Below are positions 27,028 to 36,040 of a stretch of DNA of 64,000 nt, in pieces. Under the pieces are notes generated by a model. The model did no database searches. It had not been told where the DNA came from and saw nothing but the letters and a program-made list of their open reading frames with translations. How positions within the stretch are numbered: the stretch's first letter is position 1; each line of letters opens with the position of its first letter. Source of the DNA: Lachnospiraceae bacterium KM106-2 (GTDB lineage Bacteria > Bacillota > Clostridia > Lachnospirales > Lachnospiraceae). The stretch covers positions 2,363,960-2,427,959 of the forward strand of contig AP018794.1 in assembly GCA_009731425.1 (NCBI GenBank), written 5' to 3'. Made by a program: the position numbers and the translations under genes.

Positions 27028-27522
27028 TTACTTCTGATGCTTTTCTCTTACAAGCTCAATTGCTTCTTTTCCTGTCATATGTTCAATATCCAGTTCAATC
27101 ATAGCGAATCGATTCACTTCTTTTGCAATCTCATTCATACGACCCGTCTCATCATTTGGCGTATATTTAGCTGCTAACTTCTTAATAGCCTCTATGATTT
27201 CTGTCTCATCTTCCAAAACTCTGATCTTACCAAAGGCAATAGCACTTCTAAAATAAGTCGTAAATTCTTCTGGTACAATATGATCTTTATCGATCACACA
27301 GAAAGATGCTTTCTCATGATTCGCGATCGCATCGATCTTATGGCCGGATTTTGCACCATGGAAATATAGTTTAGAATCACAATAAGTATAGCTTAATGGA
27401 ACCGCATATGGATAATCATCATCTCCTAATAATGCTAATACTCCAGAGGTACCTTTTTCAAATATCTCAATCGACTCCTCTTTTGATAATTGTTGTTTAC
27501 ATCTTCTCATCTCACGAAACAT
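27028..27522 (-). CDS. NimA-like pyridoxamine 5'-phosphate oxidase family flavoprotein
   Basis: A 164-residue FMN-binding split-barrel protein. The block RRCKQQLSKEESIEIFEKGT then GVLALLGDDDYPYAVPLSY, followed by LYFHGAKSGHKIDAI, is the nitroimidazole-reductase (NimA) family pattern with its conserved His. NimA reduces 5-nitroimidazoles to amines, but most homologues have unknown substrates. The start at 27522 gives AAGGAG at 8 bp; the ATG six bases earlier would be too close to it. A structured element occupies its long upstream region. Confidence 0.85.
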   Translation of the reverse strand: MFREMRRCKQQLSKEESIEIFEKGTSGVLALLGDDDYPYAVPLSYTYCDSKLYFHGAKSGHKIDAIANHEKASFCVIDKDHIVPEEFTTYFRSAIAFGKIRVLEDETEIIEAIKKLAAKYTPNDETGRMNEIAKEVNRFAMIELDIEHMTGKEAIELVREKHQK

Positions 27523-27559
27523 ACCCATTCTCCTTCTATCGTATTATTTTCTGTCATAA

Positions 27560-27651
27560 CCATAAAAAGCATCCATACAAACATCTTCAAAGACCTAACG
27601 ATGTTTATATGAATGCTCTCTTGCATTCCTACCCGGTGGTAGTTTTTATGG
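27560..27651. other. Candidate structured RNA or DNA element: three hairpins inside a 9-bp closing stem
   Basis: CCATAAAAA (27560-27568) pairs perfectly with TTTTTATGG (27643-27651). Inside are three adjacent perfect hairpins: AAACATC/GATGTTT (7 bp), GAATGC/GCATTC (6 bp, six-base loop) and CTACC/GGTAG (5 bp, four-base loop). This gives a compact four-way junction of 92 nt. ATCCATA/TATGGAT offers an alternative, mutually exclusive closing pair. On - it would be in the 5' leader of the NimA-like gene, about 30 nt before its ribosome binding site; on + it ends in a T run. It matches no riboswitch consensus I know. Confidence 0.45.
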
Positions 27652-27692
27652 ATACTATCCTAACATATCCTTTTTTAATATTCAACAACAAC

Positions 27693-28394
27693 TTAGTACT
27701 CAATATCTACCTGTTCTTTAATATAGTCATAGATATCTCGATAAGTATTCTCTGTATAATGTAATCCATCCACCGTTTCATATCCGATATCTTTTAGATG
27801 AGTGTTCGTATCAATGATAGTTACCTTTTCACTGAGTCCTTCTTGCATCTTTTTGTTAAAATCATCAATCTCACGGTTTTTAATCTTATAACCTTTCTTC
27901 TTTTCCTTCTTCTCGTCTACCGGATTGACTAACATATAGTAGATCTGACAATCCATGTTCTTTGCCATTTTATTTATAGTATTCATGTAATTCTTTCTGC
28001 TATACTTTATGTCATTAACTCCAAGTCCAATAATGAGGGCTGTTTTACTGTCACACTCTTTACGAATTTCCGTCATCTGCTCCATCAAGTAGCTATATCC
28101 CATATTCGCCTTACTGATAAATACATCCTTATCCTCAGCATTTTCTGACATACCTACATAACGGGAATCCCCTACAAATACATACTTCTTAAATCGATTC
28201 TTATGCTTAATGACCTCTACTTTTGTCGTGTCACTCTCTAACGTCGTCTTTGGAAGGACTTGCTTTGGATCCACTACATCCTGTGCCTTGCGAGTTGTCA
28301 CTTTGCCAACGATACCTGATACTGATCCACATAGGAGCAGTACACTGATCGCTATCACTGTCATTAAAAACCGTCTTACTTTCTTCTTGCTCAT
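27693..28394 (-). CDS. SGNH/GDSL-type hydrolase, membrane-anchored
   Basis: A 233-residue extracytoplasmic hydrolase. A signal anchor (about 9-28) precedes a catalytic domain with block I YVFVGDSRYVGM (nucleophile Ser), block III GLGVND (oxyanion Gly and Asn), and block V VDGLHYTENTY carrying the Asp and His. The replacement of GDSL by GDSR is common in this group, which includes peptidoglycan or polysaccharide O-deacetylases. No acyl-transferase partner is adjacent. Confidence 0.85.
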   Translation of the reverse strand: MSKKKVRRFLMTVIAISVLLLCGSVSGIVGKVTTRKAQDVVDPKQVLPKTTLESDTTKVEVIKHKNRFKKYVFVGDSRYVGMSENAEDKDVFISKANMGYSYLMEQMTEIRKECDSKTALIIGLGVNDIKYSRKNYMNTINKMAKNMDCQIYYMLVNPVDEKKEKKKGYKIKNREIDDFNKKMQEGLSEKVTIIDTNTHLKDIGYETVDGLHYTENTYRDIYDYIKEQVDIEY

Positions 28395-28556
28395 ATGTTA
28401 TCATCTCCATTCCTTTTACTTTTGAATGATTCCCTTCCTGGACAATCTTATTATAACTATACACCTTTTCTTAGTAAAAAGGATGGATTTGTTTTCTTGT
28501 TAAAGTTACTCTAATCGACGGAAGAATCCTTCCGTCATTCTATTACGATGTAAAGT

Positions 28557-29447
28557 TTATTTTTTCTCGACCGGTATCCATAATTCGCAGAACAAACCTG
28601 GCTCTCCTTTTTCAAAATAGATCTCATAATCCGTTTTCTCTGACTGCTCATACTGAGACTGAGGAAGAAATTCAGTAAAAAATCGTTTCCACATCTCACT
28701 AATGCATCCGCCATCTTCTCCATAACACTGAAATACCACATAAGTTCCAGGCTCTACGGTCCAAGTCCGATATCCTTCTTTTAGTAGTGCTTTCTCATCA
28801 GCCATTTTTGTGTCATCATCAACTAGGATACCGATTCCATAGTCAAATGTCGTTTCATTTGCTTTCGTCGGACTACACAGTCCATAGAGATCTTTCTTTC
28901 CATCCGGTCGCAGATCACGAATGGTCTCCACTAAGTGCTTCTCATGACATTCCCCCCAGAAATCAGGGATCTCATGATTCTCTTCCTCATTCATGATCTC
29001 ATTACGAAACGCACGTACTCTTGCAATAAACTTCTTTGTTCCAACCTCTTCCATCCTATAATCCATCAATCTTCCACCTTCCAATGTTAGTTTGATCACC
29101 AGGCGATTGAACATGCAAAGCTGTGTTCCTTTTCTTTTCGCCATTCGGGGAGAGACGCCATGAAAACGTGAAAAAGCCTTTGCGAAACTTTCTGGTGTCT
29201 CGTAACCATACTTATACGCCACGTCAATGATCTTATCATCACTCATCTGCAGCTCCTGACCTGCAAGTGATAGACGTCGATTTCTAATATACTCATTTGC
29301 TGTCATCCCTGCCATCAGACTAAAGGTGCGATGAAAATTATAGTTCGACATATGTACTTCCTTTGCCACATCCTCATAGTTGATCTCCTCTAGCAGATGA
29401 TCCTCCATAAAATCAATTGCTCGTTGTAATAGTATCACCCATTCCAT
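28557..29447 (-). CDS. AraC family regulator with GyrI-like effector domain
   Basis: A 296-residue regulator. The DNA-binding domain is N-terminal (residues about 5-105) with two helix-turn-helix units (YEDVAKEVHMSNYNFHRTF and IIDVAYKYGYETPESFAKAF). Residues about 120-295 form a GyrI/AraC effector-binding domain ending YEIYFEKGEPGLFCELWIPV. This order is that of the Rob/SoxS-like and BltR-type multidrug sensors that bind hydrophobic compounds. There is no adjacent exporter in the same operon. A hairpin without a T run (28517-28536) follows the gene. Confidence 0.9.
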   Translation of the reverse strand: MEWVILLQRAIDFMEDHLLEEINYEDVAKEVHMSNYNFHRTFSLMAGMTANEYIRNRRLSLAGQELQMSDDKIIDVAYKYGYETPESFAKAFSRFHGVSPRMAKRKGTQLCMFNRLVIKLTLEGGRLMDYRMEEVGTKKFIARVRAFRNEIMNEEENHEIPDFWGECHEKHLVETIRDLRPDGKKDLYGLCSPTKANETTFDYGIGILVDDDTKMADEKALLKEGYRTWTVEPGTYVVFQCYGEDGGCISEMWKRFFTEFLPQSQYEQSEKTDYEIYFEKGEPGLFCELWIPVEKK

Positions 29448-29547
29448 TGCTACTTCCTCCTTTCAATGATCAGTATAGCGGTATTGATTCTTTACTTCCT
29501 GTCTTGGATTGCGAACTTTTGTCTGATTTAACTATACTGATATAAAC

Positions 29548-29587
29548 CCGAATGGGGATACCATATGATTATGGCATCCCCATTCGG
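29548..29587 (-). terminator. Intrinsic terminator of the exporter/TetR operon
   Basis: CCGAATGGGGAT / ATCCCCATTCGG, 12-bp perfect stem with a 16-base loop. It lies just after the TetR gene on -. Confidence 0.7.
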
Positions 29588-29594
29588 TACTACT

Positions 29595-30209
29595 TTATTT
29601 TACACTTACTCCATCCTTGATCATTTCAAATTGCTTGATCAGTGCACCACGATATTTCTCTACATTGTCTAAATCATTGAGACAATTTCCAACTAGAAAC
29701 ATCATTGTACTAATCAGCATATTGTGTAAAATCAGTCGATCCATCTGATCTGTGAGTCGAATGTTATCCCAGTTAATGAATGATATCATCTGATCATGTT
29801 TTTGGAAACGATGCTCCTCAAAGATATATTTTTCTAAGTGAGTAATAAGCTTAATATTTATATTTGTAATCGTATTTTTGATAAAGGAACTCCAAGTCTT
29901 ATCCTGGCTCATTCTAATTACTTGATCAAAAATCAGAATGTGTAATTCAAACACATCTAATGTCTTTCCTTTTATCAGCTCCACCGTTTTTCCAACTATG
30001 ATAGTAGAACACTGTTCAAACAAAGACAGATAGACATCCTCTTTATTCTCAAAATATTGATAAAAACTTCCTCTAGAAATGCCGGCATCTTTAATAATCT
30101 GATTGATGGATGCGTCATAAAAACTATGGATACTAAATTCGTTCCTTGCTGCATCTATAATAGTTTTCTGTTTGTCTTCTGATAAATTATAAAAGGTCTG
30201 CTTTGGCAT
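29595..30209 (-). CDS. TetR family regulator of the upstream fused exporter
   Basis: A 204-residue repressor. The helix-turn-helix is at about 10-55 (INQIIKDAGISRGSFYQYFENKEDVY). The C-terminal helical domain would bind a ligand. It is encoded 21 bp after the MacB-like exporter gene in the same direction. The operon promoter carries two copies of the palindrome TGACA-N3-TGTCA, the probable binding sites, making this an autoregulated drug-exporter switch. Confidence 0.9.
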   Translation of the reverse strand: MPKQTFYNLSEDKQKTIIDAARNEFSIHSFYDASINQIIKDAGISRGSFYQYFENKEDVYLSLFEQCSTIIVGKTVELIKGKTLDVFELHILIFDQVIRMSQDKTWSSFIKNTITNINIKLITHLEKYIFEEHRFQKHDQMISFINWDNIRLTDQMDRLILHNMLISTMMFLVGNCLNDLDNVEKYRGALIKQFEMIKDGVSVK

Positions 30210-30230
30210 ATCTATTCTCCTAACGGTAAT

Positions 30231-32183
30231 CTATTCTGTTCTTAGCGAATCTACAGGATCTAATTTTGCGGCTTTCTTAGCTGGTGATAATCCTGCTATC
30301 ATACTTACTACAACACTAACACCTACGGCAGCGACTACATACGTAACAGAATTATTCATTACGTTCATGTCAAAAGCCTTGCTCGATGCTGCATTAATAA
30401 CAACAGAGGCAAAGTAAGATCCAATTACACCAATTATACCACTGCTTAATCCAATAAGAAAAGCTTCCGATACAAAAATACGACGAATATCTTTACTACG
30501 TGCGCCTATTGCTCTTAATAAACCGATTTCCTTTGTTCTTTCGACTACGCTAATATTTAATACTACTAGGATCATAATAGAAGAAACTATAAGAGATATT
30601 GCAGCAATACCAGCTAATACATATGTTAAAATATTAAGCATTGTAAGCATTCGATCTCCCACGATTTCTTCCTGGGAACCACTATAGCCAAGTTCTTTGA
30701 TCGTATCTTTAATATTACTTGCTGCATCTTCATCTTTCGCACTTAAAAGAATGCTTCCGACGCTCAATTCTTGATCTACTGACTGATACATCTTCTCTAA
30801 CGCATCATAAGTGATCAATGCTGTCTCGATCGTATCTGGGATCTCGGTATCAGCACCCGTTGTATAGATTCCACTTACTTTAAACTCTTTTACTACACTC
30901 TCACCATTAATAACAAGACTTAACTTCACTGTTTTACCAACAACATCTTTACCTAATCCATCTGCAATTACACGATTTAGTAGGATTTCATTATTTCCTG
31001 GCAACTTACCTTTTTCTAAATTTTTATCTGTTAACTTGCTTGTTGCACTTTGTAATCTTGTAACATCAACTTTCTTCTTACCAAGAGTTACATGATTGGT
31101 TCCTGGTGTACCAACAAAATTAAATCCTTTTTCTACTTTGGTTACACCATCAATCTTAGATAACTCTTTGATATTCTTGTCTTCAAACGGAGTGGTCTCT
31201 CCCATCATCGCCTTCATTGCGGCACTTGGATCAGTTGTATCAACTGGCATTGTTACTTCAACTACTGTCGGATTCATAATACTGTTCATCATATCACTAA
31301 AATAAGATGTTAAGCCATTTCCTAGTGATAACATTAAAATAATACTCATAATGCCGATACTGACGCCAAAAGAAACTAATAAGTTACGGCTCAATTTCTG
31401 TTTCATATTGTTAAAGGCTAACTTAACCGCAGCAAGAAAGCTTAAATTTTCTTTACTCTTCTCATTTTCTCTCTTAGAAGATGCAACCATGGCTACTTTC
31501 TCGTTTGTAACATCATCAATGATCTGTCCATCTGCAATCTTTACAATTCTGCTTGAGAAAGAAGCAACCTTCTCAGAGTGGGTAACCATAATGACTAAAC
31601 GACCCTTTTTAGCAATTCCTTTAATAATATCTAATACTTGCATCGTAGTCTCAGAATCCAATGCACCTGTCGGCTCATCCGCTAAGATGATCTCAGGATC
31701 ATTGATCAATGCTCTGGCGATGGCAACTCTTTGCTTTTGTCCACCCGATAACTGATTTGGCTTTTTATTGATATGTTTTTCTAATCCGACTTCTTTTAAT
31801 GCTATCTTAGCTTTTTCGATTCGTTCTTCTTTACTAACATTAGATAAGGTAAGTGCGATCGTAACATTGTCTAAAATAGAGAGATGTGGGATCAAATTAC
31901 AACTTTGGAATACAAATCCAATTTTATTTTTACGATATTGGTCTAATTCTTTTTCCGTAAACTTTCCGATATCGACTCCATCAACGACCAATTCACCCTC
32001 AAATTTTGTATCTAATCCACCGATCAAATTCATTAAAGTGGATTTACCACTACCGGATTCTCCAATAATGGAAACTAATTCTCCTCGTTCAAACGAAGTA
32101 TTAATGTCTCGTAATGCATGATAGGTATCTTTATTGTCTAATTTATAATACTTATTGACATGCTTTAATTCTAATACTGCCAT
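30231..32183 (-). CDS. Fused ABC ATPase/FtsX-like permease (MacB type)
   Basis: A 650-residue exporter half. The ATPase (1-225) has Walker A GESGSGKST, signature QLSGGQKQRVAIARAL and Walker B IILADEPTGALD. It is followed by a MacB-like membrane domain: helix at about 265-290, a large external MacB_PCD region (about 300-515), and three C-terminal helices (about 530-560, 575-605 and 615-640) with the motif EIGLLRAIGARSKDIRRIF. Start at 32183 has AGGAGG at 8 bp; an earlier frame start lacks one. Likely exports peptides or drugs, as a dimer. Confidence 0.92.
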   Translation of the reverse strand: MAVLELKHVNKYYKLDNKDTYHALRDINTSFERGELVSIIGESGSGKSTLMNLIGGLDTKFEGELVVDGVDIGKFTEKELDQYRKNKIGFVFQSCNLIPHLSILDNVTIALTLSNVSKEERIEKAKIALKEVGLEKHINKKPNQLSGGQKQRVAIARALINDPEIILADEPTGALDSETTMQVLDIIKGIAKKGRLVIMVTHSEKVASFSSRIVKIADGQIIDDVTNEKVAMVASSKRENEKSKENLSFLAAVKLAFNNMKQKLSRNLLVSFGVSIGIMSIILMLSLGNGLTSYFSDMMNSIMNPTVVEVTMPVDTTDPSAAMKAMMGETTPFEDKNIKELSKIDGVTKVEKGFNFVGTPGTNHVTLGKKKVDVTRLQSATSKLTDKNLEKGKLPGNNEILLNRVIADGLGKDVVGKTVKLSLVINGESVVKEFKVSGIYTTGADTEIPDTIETALITYDALEKMYQSVDQELSVGSILLSAKDEDAASNIKDTIKELGYSGSQEEIVGDRMLTMLNILTYVLAGIAAISLIVSSIMILVVLNISVVERTKEIGLLRAIGARSKDIRRIFVSEAFLIGLSSGIIGVIGSYFASVVINAASSKAFDMNVMNNSVTYVVAAVGVSVVVSMIAGLSPAKKAAKLDPVDSLRTE

Positions 32184-32209
32184 AATATATCCTCCTAGCA
32201 ATCCCAAAT

Positions 32210-32264
32210 GTGACAACCTGTCACTTTTTTTCTAGATTATATATGACACCCTGTCACATGTCAA
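32210..32264 (-). promoter_or_regulatory. Consensus promoter with two TetR-type operators
   Basis: On -, TTGACA (32264-32259) and TATAAT (32241-32236) are separated by exactly 17 bp. The palindrome TGACA-CCC-TGTCA (32244-32256) fills the spacer. A second copy, GTGACA-ACC-TGTCAC (32210-32224), lies over the early transcribed region with its centre 33 bp from the first, about three helical turns. A perfect promoter blocked by two sites is a tight repression design. Confidence 0.8.
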
Positions 32265-32332
32265 CAAGATAGCTCACAATTTGTAGAATTTTCATACTTT
32301 TTGTATTTTGTTTATTTTTTCTTTCTCGTCTA

Positions 32333-32368
32333 AAAAAGCCCCAAACGTTTTATATCGTTTGGGGCTTT
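32333..32368 (-). terminator. Intrinsic terminator of the fliB-like gene
   Basis: AAAGCCCCAAACG / CGTTTGGGGCTTT, 13-bp stem, with a T6 run on -. Confidence 0.88.
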
Positions 32369-32375
32369 CTCTCTA

Positions 32376-33518
32376 TTAGATTGCCAACTGTTCCATTAAA
32401 GCATCTGTGCCAAAGACATCTTCTGTCTTTATTTTCTTAGAAAGGTATTCTAAACTCATCCTAGAGTGTTCTACCTCTTTTGAGAAGATTCTTGCTGTCT
32501 CAATTCGATCTTCTAATGTGTACACAGAGCCATTGATCAAAAATCTCATTCGATCCATCTCTCGAATGGTTAAATAACAGATGACACAGAACTTGGCACG
32601 ATCCAGGAATCTTCCGTCAAATACTGCCTTGATCAAATAACGATAGACAAAGTAGACCATTAGATGCTCATATTCATACTCTCGATCCTTATAAGTCTTA
32701 GCAAACTCAGTCGCAGTCTGCTCATATAATCCTCGGTGAGAGTCCGAGTGGAAGGCTCGCATGACATTATTACATTCTTCCTCCCATTCCTCATCCATAA
32801 CTTCCATTTCAGCAAAGAGATCCATTCTCTTTTGAAATAACTTATGAACCCTTGTAATATCTATTTCTTTTGATTGATCGGATGGAATTGAGTCCTTTTG
32901 AATGATTTTCTCAATTTTTTTCGTATTGTTTTGATCAATGTAATCCTGTACTTCCTTACAAAATGATAGAAAGTGACTGACACGCTTCGTTAAACTATAT
33001 TTGCGATTCTGCAGCAGATCGATACAATAATCTCTTGCCGCTTCCATCTCTCCATCTTGATCTTGATATGTACTGTTTTCTTCCGCCGTTGCCGCAATTT
33101 CATCTTCTGGCTGTTCGACCTTGATAAACTCAATTTTAGTTTTCTTTGTAAATAAAATTCTTCCTACCTCTTCGCAGGATAGTGTCAATATCTTCTCTTC
33201 CACATTTCCATAATCGTTTTCAAACCTTGGGAACTCCGTGCATACTTCACACATTGCCTCTTCCCCTAATGTCTGATAGACCTCACAAAGATGATCCGTA
33301 GTTAAAAACGGACATCTTCCATGATACATCCGAAAAAAGGTACGCTTTTCCTTTCGAATCCCTTTTCGTAACCGTTCTCCAAATTCACCATCGACTTTCC
33401 GGTAATAAGCATACGTCTGATCATCCACATCAATTTCCCAGCTAAAACAGCAACAATGCTTACATTTACTTGCGATACAGTGAAACTCCTTATAATAATC
33501 TGGTATCCTAAGAATCAT
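32376..33518 (-). CDS. Flagellin lysine-N-methylase (FliB family)
   Basis: A 380-residue protein. It has the FliB/YkgJ-type cysteine clusters: FHCIASKCKHCCCFSWEID near the N-terminus, and RCPFLTTDHLCEVYQTLGE followed by CEVCTEFPR at about 100-130. These Cys could hold an Fe-S cluster. The C-terminal half is helical. FliB methylates surface lysines of flagellin. No flagellar gene is adjacent, so this is an orphan copy, though it implies a motile organism or one with motile ancestry. Confidence 0.85.
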   Translation of the reverse strand: MILRIPDYYKEFHCIASKCKHCCCFSWEIDVDDQTYAYYRKVDGEFGERLRKGIRKEKRTFFRMYHGRCPFLTTDHLCEVYQTLGEEAMCEVCTEFPRFENDYGNVEEKILTLSCEEVGRILFTKKTKIEFIKVEQPEDEIAATAEENSTYQDQDGEMEAARDYCIDLLQNRKYSLTKRVSHFLSFCKEVQDYIDQNNTKKIEKIIQKDSIPSDQSKEIDITRVHKLFQKRMDLFAEMEVMDEEWEEECNNVMRAFHSDSHRGLYEQTATEFAKTYKDREYEYEHLMVYFVYRYLIKAVFDGRFLDRAKFCVICYLTIREMDRMRFLINGSVYTLEDRIETARIFSKEVEHSRMSLEYLSKKIKTEDVFGTDALMEQLAI

Positions 33519-33607
33519 TTGTCTTTCCTCCTATGTCAAGCTTCCCTATGATTCACCCTATTATTGTAACACTTCTTTCCGCTCAATCCAAATTTATCTC
33601 TGGCAAT

Positions 33608-34030
33608 CTAGTCTCTTACGATCGTATCCTTAAGTAACATCGTAATTTTGTAGTTTACATACTGATTCAGTTCTACAATAAATTCATCCATTACCTCATT
33701 GGATGGGAATCTGCATTCCAGATAATAGCAACCATCGCCGCTTATCTTATAGTTATGTATTACATACTCTCTCTCTTGCTCAAGAAACGATAAATACGGG
33801 GTATGCTGATAGCTTCTCGTATAAACAGTGATCATCACATGTACGGGATACCCCAATAAAGCATGATTCAACCTTACTGTAAACGCCTCAACTACACCCA
33901 TCTCTTCTAATTTCACCACTCTAGCGGATGCTGCCTGTCCTGTCAGATGTACCTTTTCACCAAGCTCTCTCATACTAATACGACAATTCTTCTCTAATTC
34001 CTTAATGATCTGTAAGTCTATTTCATCCAT
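33608..34030 (-). CDS. Lrp/AsnC family transcriptional regulator
   Basis: A 140-residue regulator. An N-terminal helix-turn-helix (ISMRELGEKVHLTGQAASARVVKLE) is followed by an alpha/beta ligand domain (about 65-140). Start MDEIDLQII at 34030 has AAAGGA about 10 bp upstream. Lrp-type proteins form octamers and respond to amino acids. The divergent metallo-hydrolase gene is the probable target. Confidence 0.9.
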   Translation of the reverse strand: MDEIDLQIIKELEKNCRISMRELGEKVHLTGQAASARVVKLEEMGVVEAFTVRLNHALLGYPVHVMITVYTRSYQHTPYLSFLEQEREYVIHNYKISGDGCYYLECRFPSNEVMDEFIVELNQYVNYKITMLLKDTIVRD

Positions 34031-34175
34031 ACGCTTCAATCCTTTCAAAATGTAAGTAAAACGATCTAAACTCTTACAAATTCCTCTTCCTGATCACAAG
34101 TTGATTCCGTATACTAAACTAAACAAAAAATCTTTTATCTATACTATATCTATGAAAAGAAAGGAAATTTAGCTT

Positions 34176-34931
34176 ATGAAAATCCAACAAATTAGAAATG
34201 CAACTCTTCTCATTGAATATGCGGGTACTCGTTTTCTCATTGATCCTGCACTATCAAAAAAGGGCACATACCCTGCCTTTCCTAACTCTATTCGACAGGA
34301 ATTAAAAAATCCACTTGTAAATCTTCCGATCTCCATCCGTGAGATTCTAAATGTAGATGCCGTTATTATTACTCATCTGCACTTAGACCATTTTGATGAA
34401 GAAGCAAAAAAACTTCTTCCAAAAGGGATAAAAATCTTCGTTCAAAATACTGCTGACTATGACTCTTTACAGGCTGATGGATTTACTAATCTAGAGATTC
34501 TTACCTGCGCAACTCTTTATTGTGGTATTCACCTTAGCAAAACTCCTGGTCAGCATGGTAGTGGTTCTCTTGCTATACAAATGGGTCATGTCTGTGGTGT
34601 TGTCTTTCAGCACCCTTCTGAGAAAACACTTTATCTTGCCGGCGATACCATTTGGTATGCTCGTATTAATGAAGTGATTCAAACCTATCATCCTGCTATC
34701 ATTGTCACAAATAATGGAGACAATCGCTTAAATGATACGCCACTTGTTATGGGCGCCTCTGACTTATTGCATCTACATCAGGCGATTCCTCATGCTCTAC
34801 TCATTGCAAGTCATATGGAAGCATACAACCATTGGACCTTATCCCGAGAAGAATTACGTAACTTTACGATTCAAAACGGTTTTTCTTCTCAAGTAATCAT
34901 TCCAGCTAATGGTGAAACGATCACCTTATAG
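34176..34931 (+). CDS. Metallo-beta-lactamase-fold hydrolase
   Basis: A 251-residue UlaG/YcjI-like MBL protein. The metal motif is THLHLDHFD (H-x-H-x-D-H), with further ligands in GQHGSG, LAGDTIWY and ASHMEA. The opening QQIRNATLLIEYAGTRFLID is the usual beta-rich start. These enzymes hydrolyse lactones or phosphodiesters; the substrate is unknown. It is divergent from the Lrp regulator and its stop codon abuts the convergent RnfC-like gene with no space. Confidence 0.88.
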   Translation: MKIQQIRNATLLIEYAGTRFLIDPALSKKGTYPAFPNSIRQELKNPLVNLPISIREILNVDAVIITHLHLDHFDEEAKKLLPKGIKIFVQNTADYDSLQADGFTNLEILTCATLYCGIHLSKTPGQHGSGSLAIQMGHVCGVVFQHPSEKTLYLAGDTIWYARINEVIQTYHPAIIVTNNGDNRLNDTPLVMGASDLLHLHQAIPHALLIASHMEAYNHWTLSREELRNFTIQNGFSSQVIIPANGETITL

Positions 34932-36026
34932 TTATGATATCAGTTCTCCAATATTGATCGATGCTCTGCAAAAATATGTACATGTGCCGCAATGGATACA
35001 TTGTTCTGGCTGGTAAATTGAGATATCCGCGTTGGAATCCTTTTGTCTTATCGATACAATTTTGCGAACATCGATTCCTTGGGGACACTTTCTTACGCAT
35101 TTACCGCAATGTTTACATGGATTTTCCGCTGTAATCTCTGGCTTTTTCGCATAAGCCGCAAACATGATTTTCGCCTCGAATTGCTCTTCCTTTTGTAGTT
35201 TATGAGCATTCATGATTCCACCTCCTGCATAAACTTCTGTAGCCTTTGGTATCCCCATTGCCTTATTTAGTATCCTCTCAATGGAATCTGTGCTCTTCAC
35301 ATACGCGACTCTTCCTTTTCCCTGCTGTATGCTTGCAAGTGTTACAAATCGTCCTCCATCATAACATCCATTTATGATCTTACAGATTTGATAAACGGTC
35401 TGCAGATTCATTACGAGAATCCCCTTATCCACCGGGTATTCTCCCTTTTCTAATGAAACACCCAGTATCTGTTTGATCAGAAAATGCTCTTCCCCCATCG
35501 GATATCTTGCTGGTACCTGCTCATAAATAACAGGATCTGTATGATATTCTTTTTCTGTCTTTGATGCTAAAATGATCTTATCAAATGCTAGAACCTGCTG
35601 CATATAAGCGATTCCTGTTCGAATCTTACTCCACCTGTTTTTTAAGATCCACTCATCATGCAAAAGCCCTGGCTCACACTCAACACCATTCACGATTAAA
35701 ATTCTATTTTTTGATTTTGTCTTTATAAATGCTTCTAACTTCTTATGTACGGGGTAGCCATTCCCACTCATTCCAGTCAATCCTGACTCTTTTATAAGGC
35801 ATAATAGCTCTGATCCTGTCAACGTGGAAGGCTCTCGACAAGACATAACTTGATCTGTCTCTTCGCCAAATAGTTCTTCTGTCTCTAACGCAATCAATTT
35901 TCCCAGATAATTTTTCAATACCTTTCTGGAACCTTTATGATATCTGCGCTTTGCCTCCTTTCTAATTGTTTTACTGCCGATGATCTGCTTTGCTGCCTTT
36001 TTATTTATGATTGGATAATCCTCCAT
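34932..36026 (-). CDS. Stand-alone RnfC-like 2x[4Fe-4S] electron-transfer protein
   Basis: A 364-residue protein. The N-terminal two thirds match the NADH/FMN-binding 51-kDa/RnfC domain: GLTGMSGNGYPVHKKLEAF, where canonical members read G-x-G-G-A-G-F-P, and ILIVNGVECEPGLLHDEWIL. The C-terminal part has two clusters, CKHCGKCVRKCP and CIHCGTCTYFC, the second lacking the usual fourth Cys-Pro. There are no rnfABDEG genes here, so it is not a full Rnf complex and may pass electrons to a soluble partner. The ATG at 36026 has AGGGG at 8 bp. It is in an operon with TetR. Confidence 0.85.
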   Translation of the reverse strand: MEDYPIINKKAAKQIIGSKTIRKEAKRRYHKGSRKVLKNYLGKLIALETEELFGEETDQVMSCREPSTLTGSELLCLIKESGLTGMSGNGYPVHKKLEAFIKTKSKNRILIVNGVECEPGLLHDEWILKNRWSKIRTGIAYMQQVLAFDKIILASKTEKEYHTDPVIYEQVPARYPMGEEHFLIKQILGVSLEKGEYPVDKGILVMNLQTVYQICKIINGCYDGGRFVTLASIQQGKGRVAYVKSTDSIERILNKAMGIPKATEVYAGGGIMNAHKLQKEEQFEAKIMFAAYAKKPEITAENPCKHCGKCVRKCPQGIDVRKIVSIRQKDSNADISIYQPEQCIHCGTCTYFCRASINIGELIS

Positions 36027-36040
36027 ATCATTCACCCCTT

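Noticed and set aside
27396..27764. 122-codon frame on + across the NimA-like start and the hairpin element
   Set aside because: It crosses the coding part of two genes on - and the structured element, and has no ribosome binding site.
28517..28536. GACGGAAG/CTTCCGTC hairpin as terminator after the AraC gene
   Set aside because: The stem is good but no T run follows on -, so it was not listed as a terminator.
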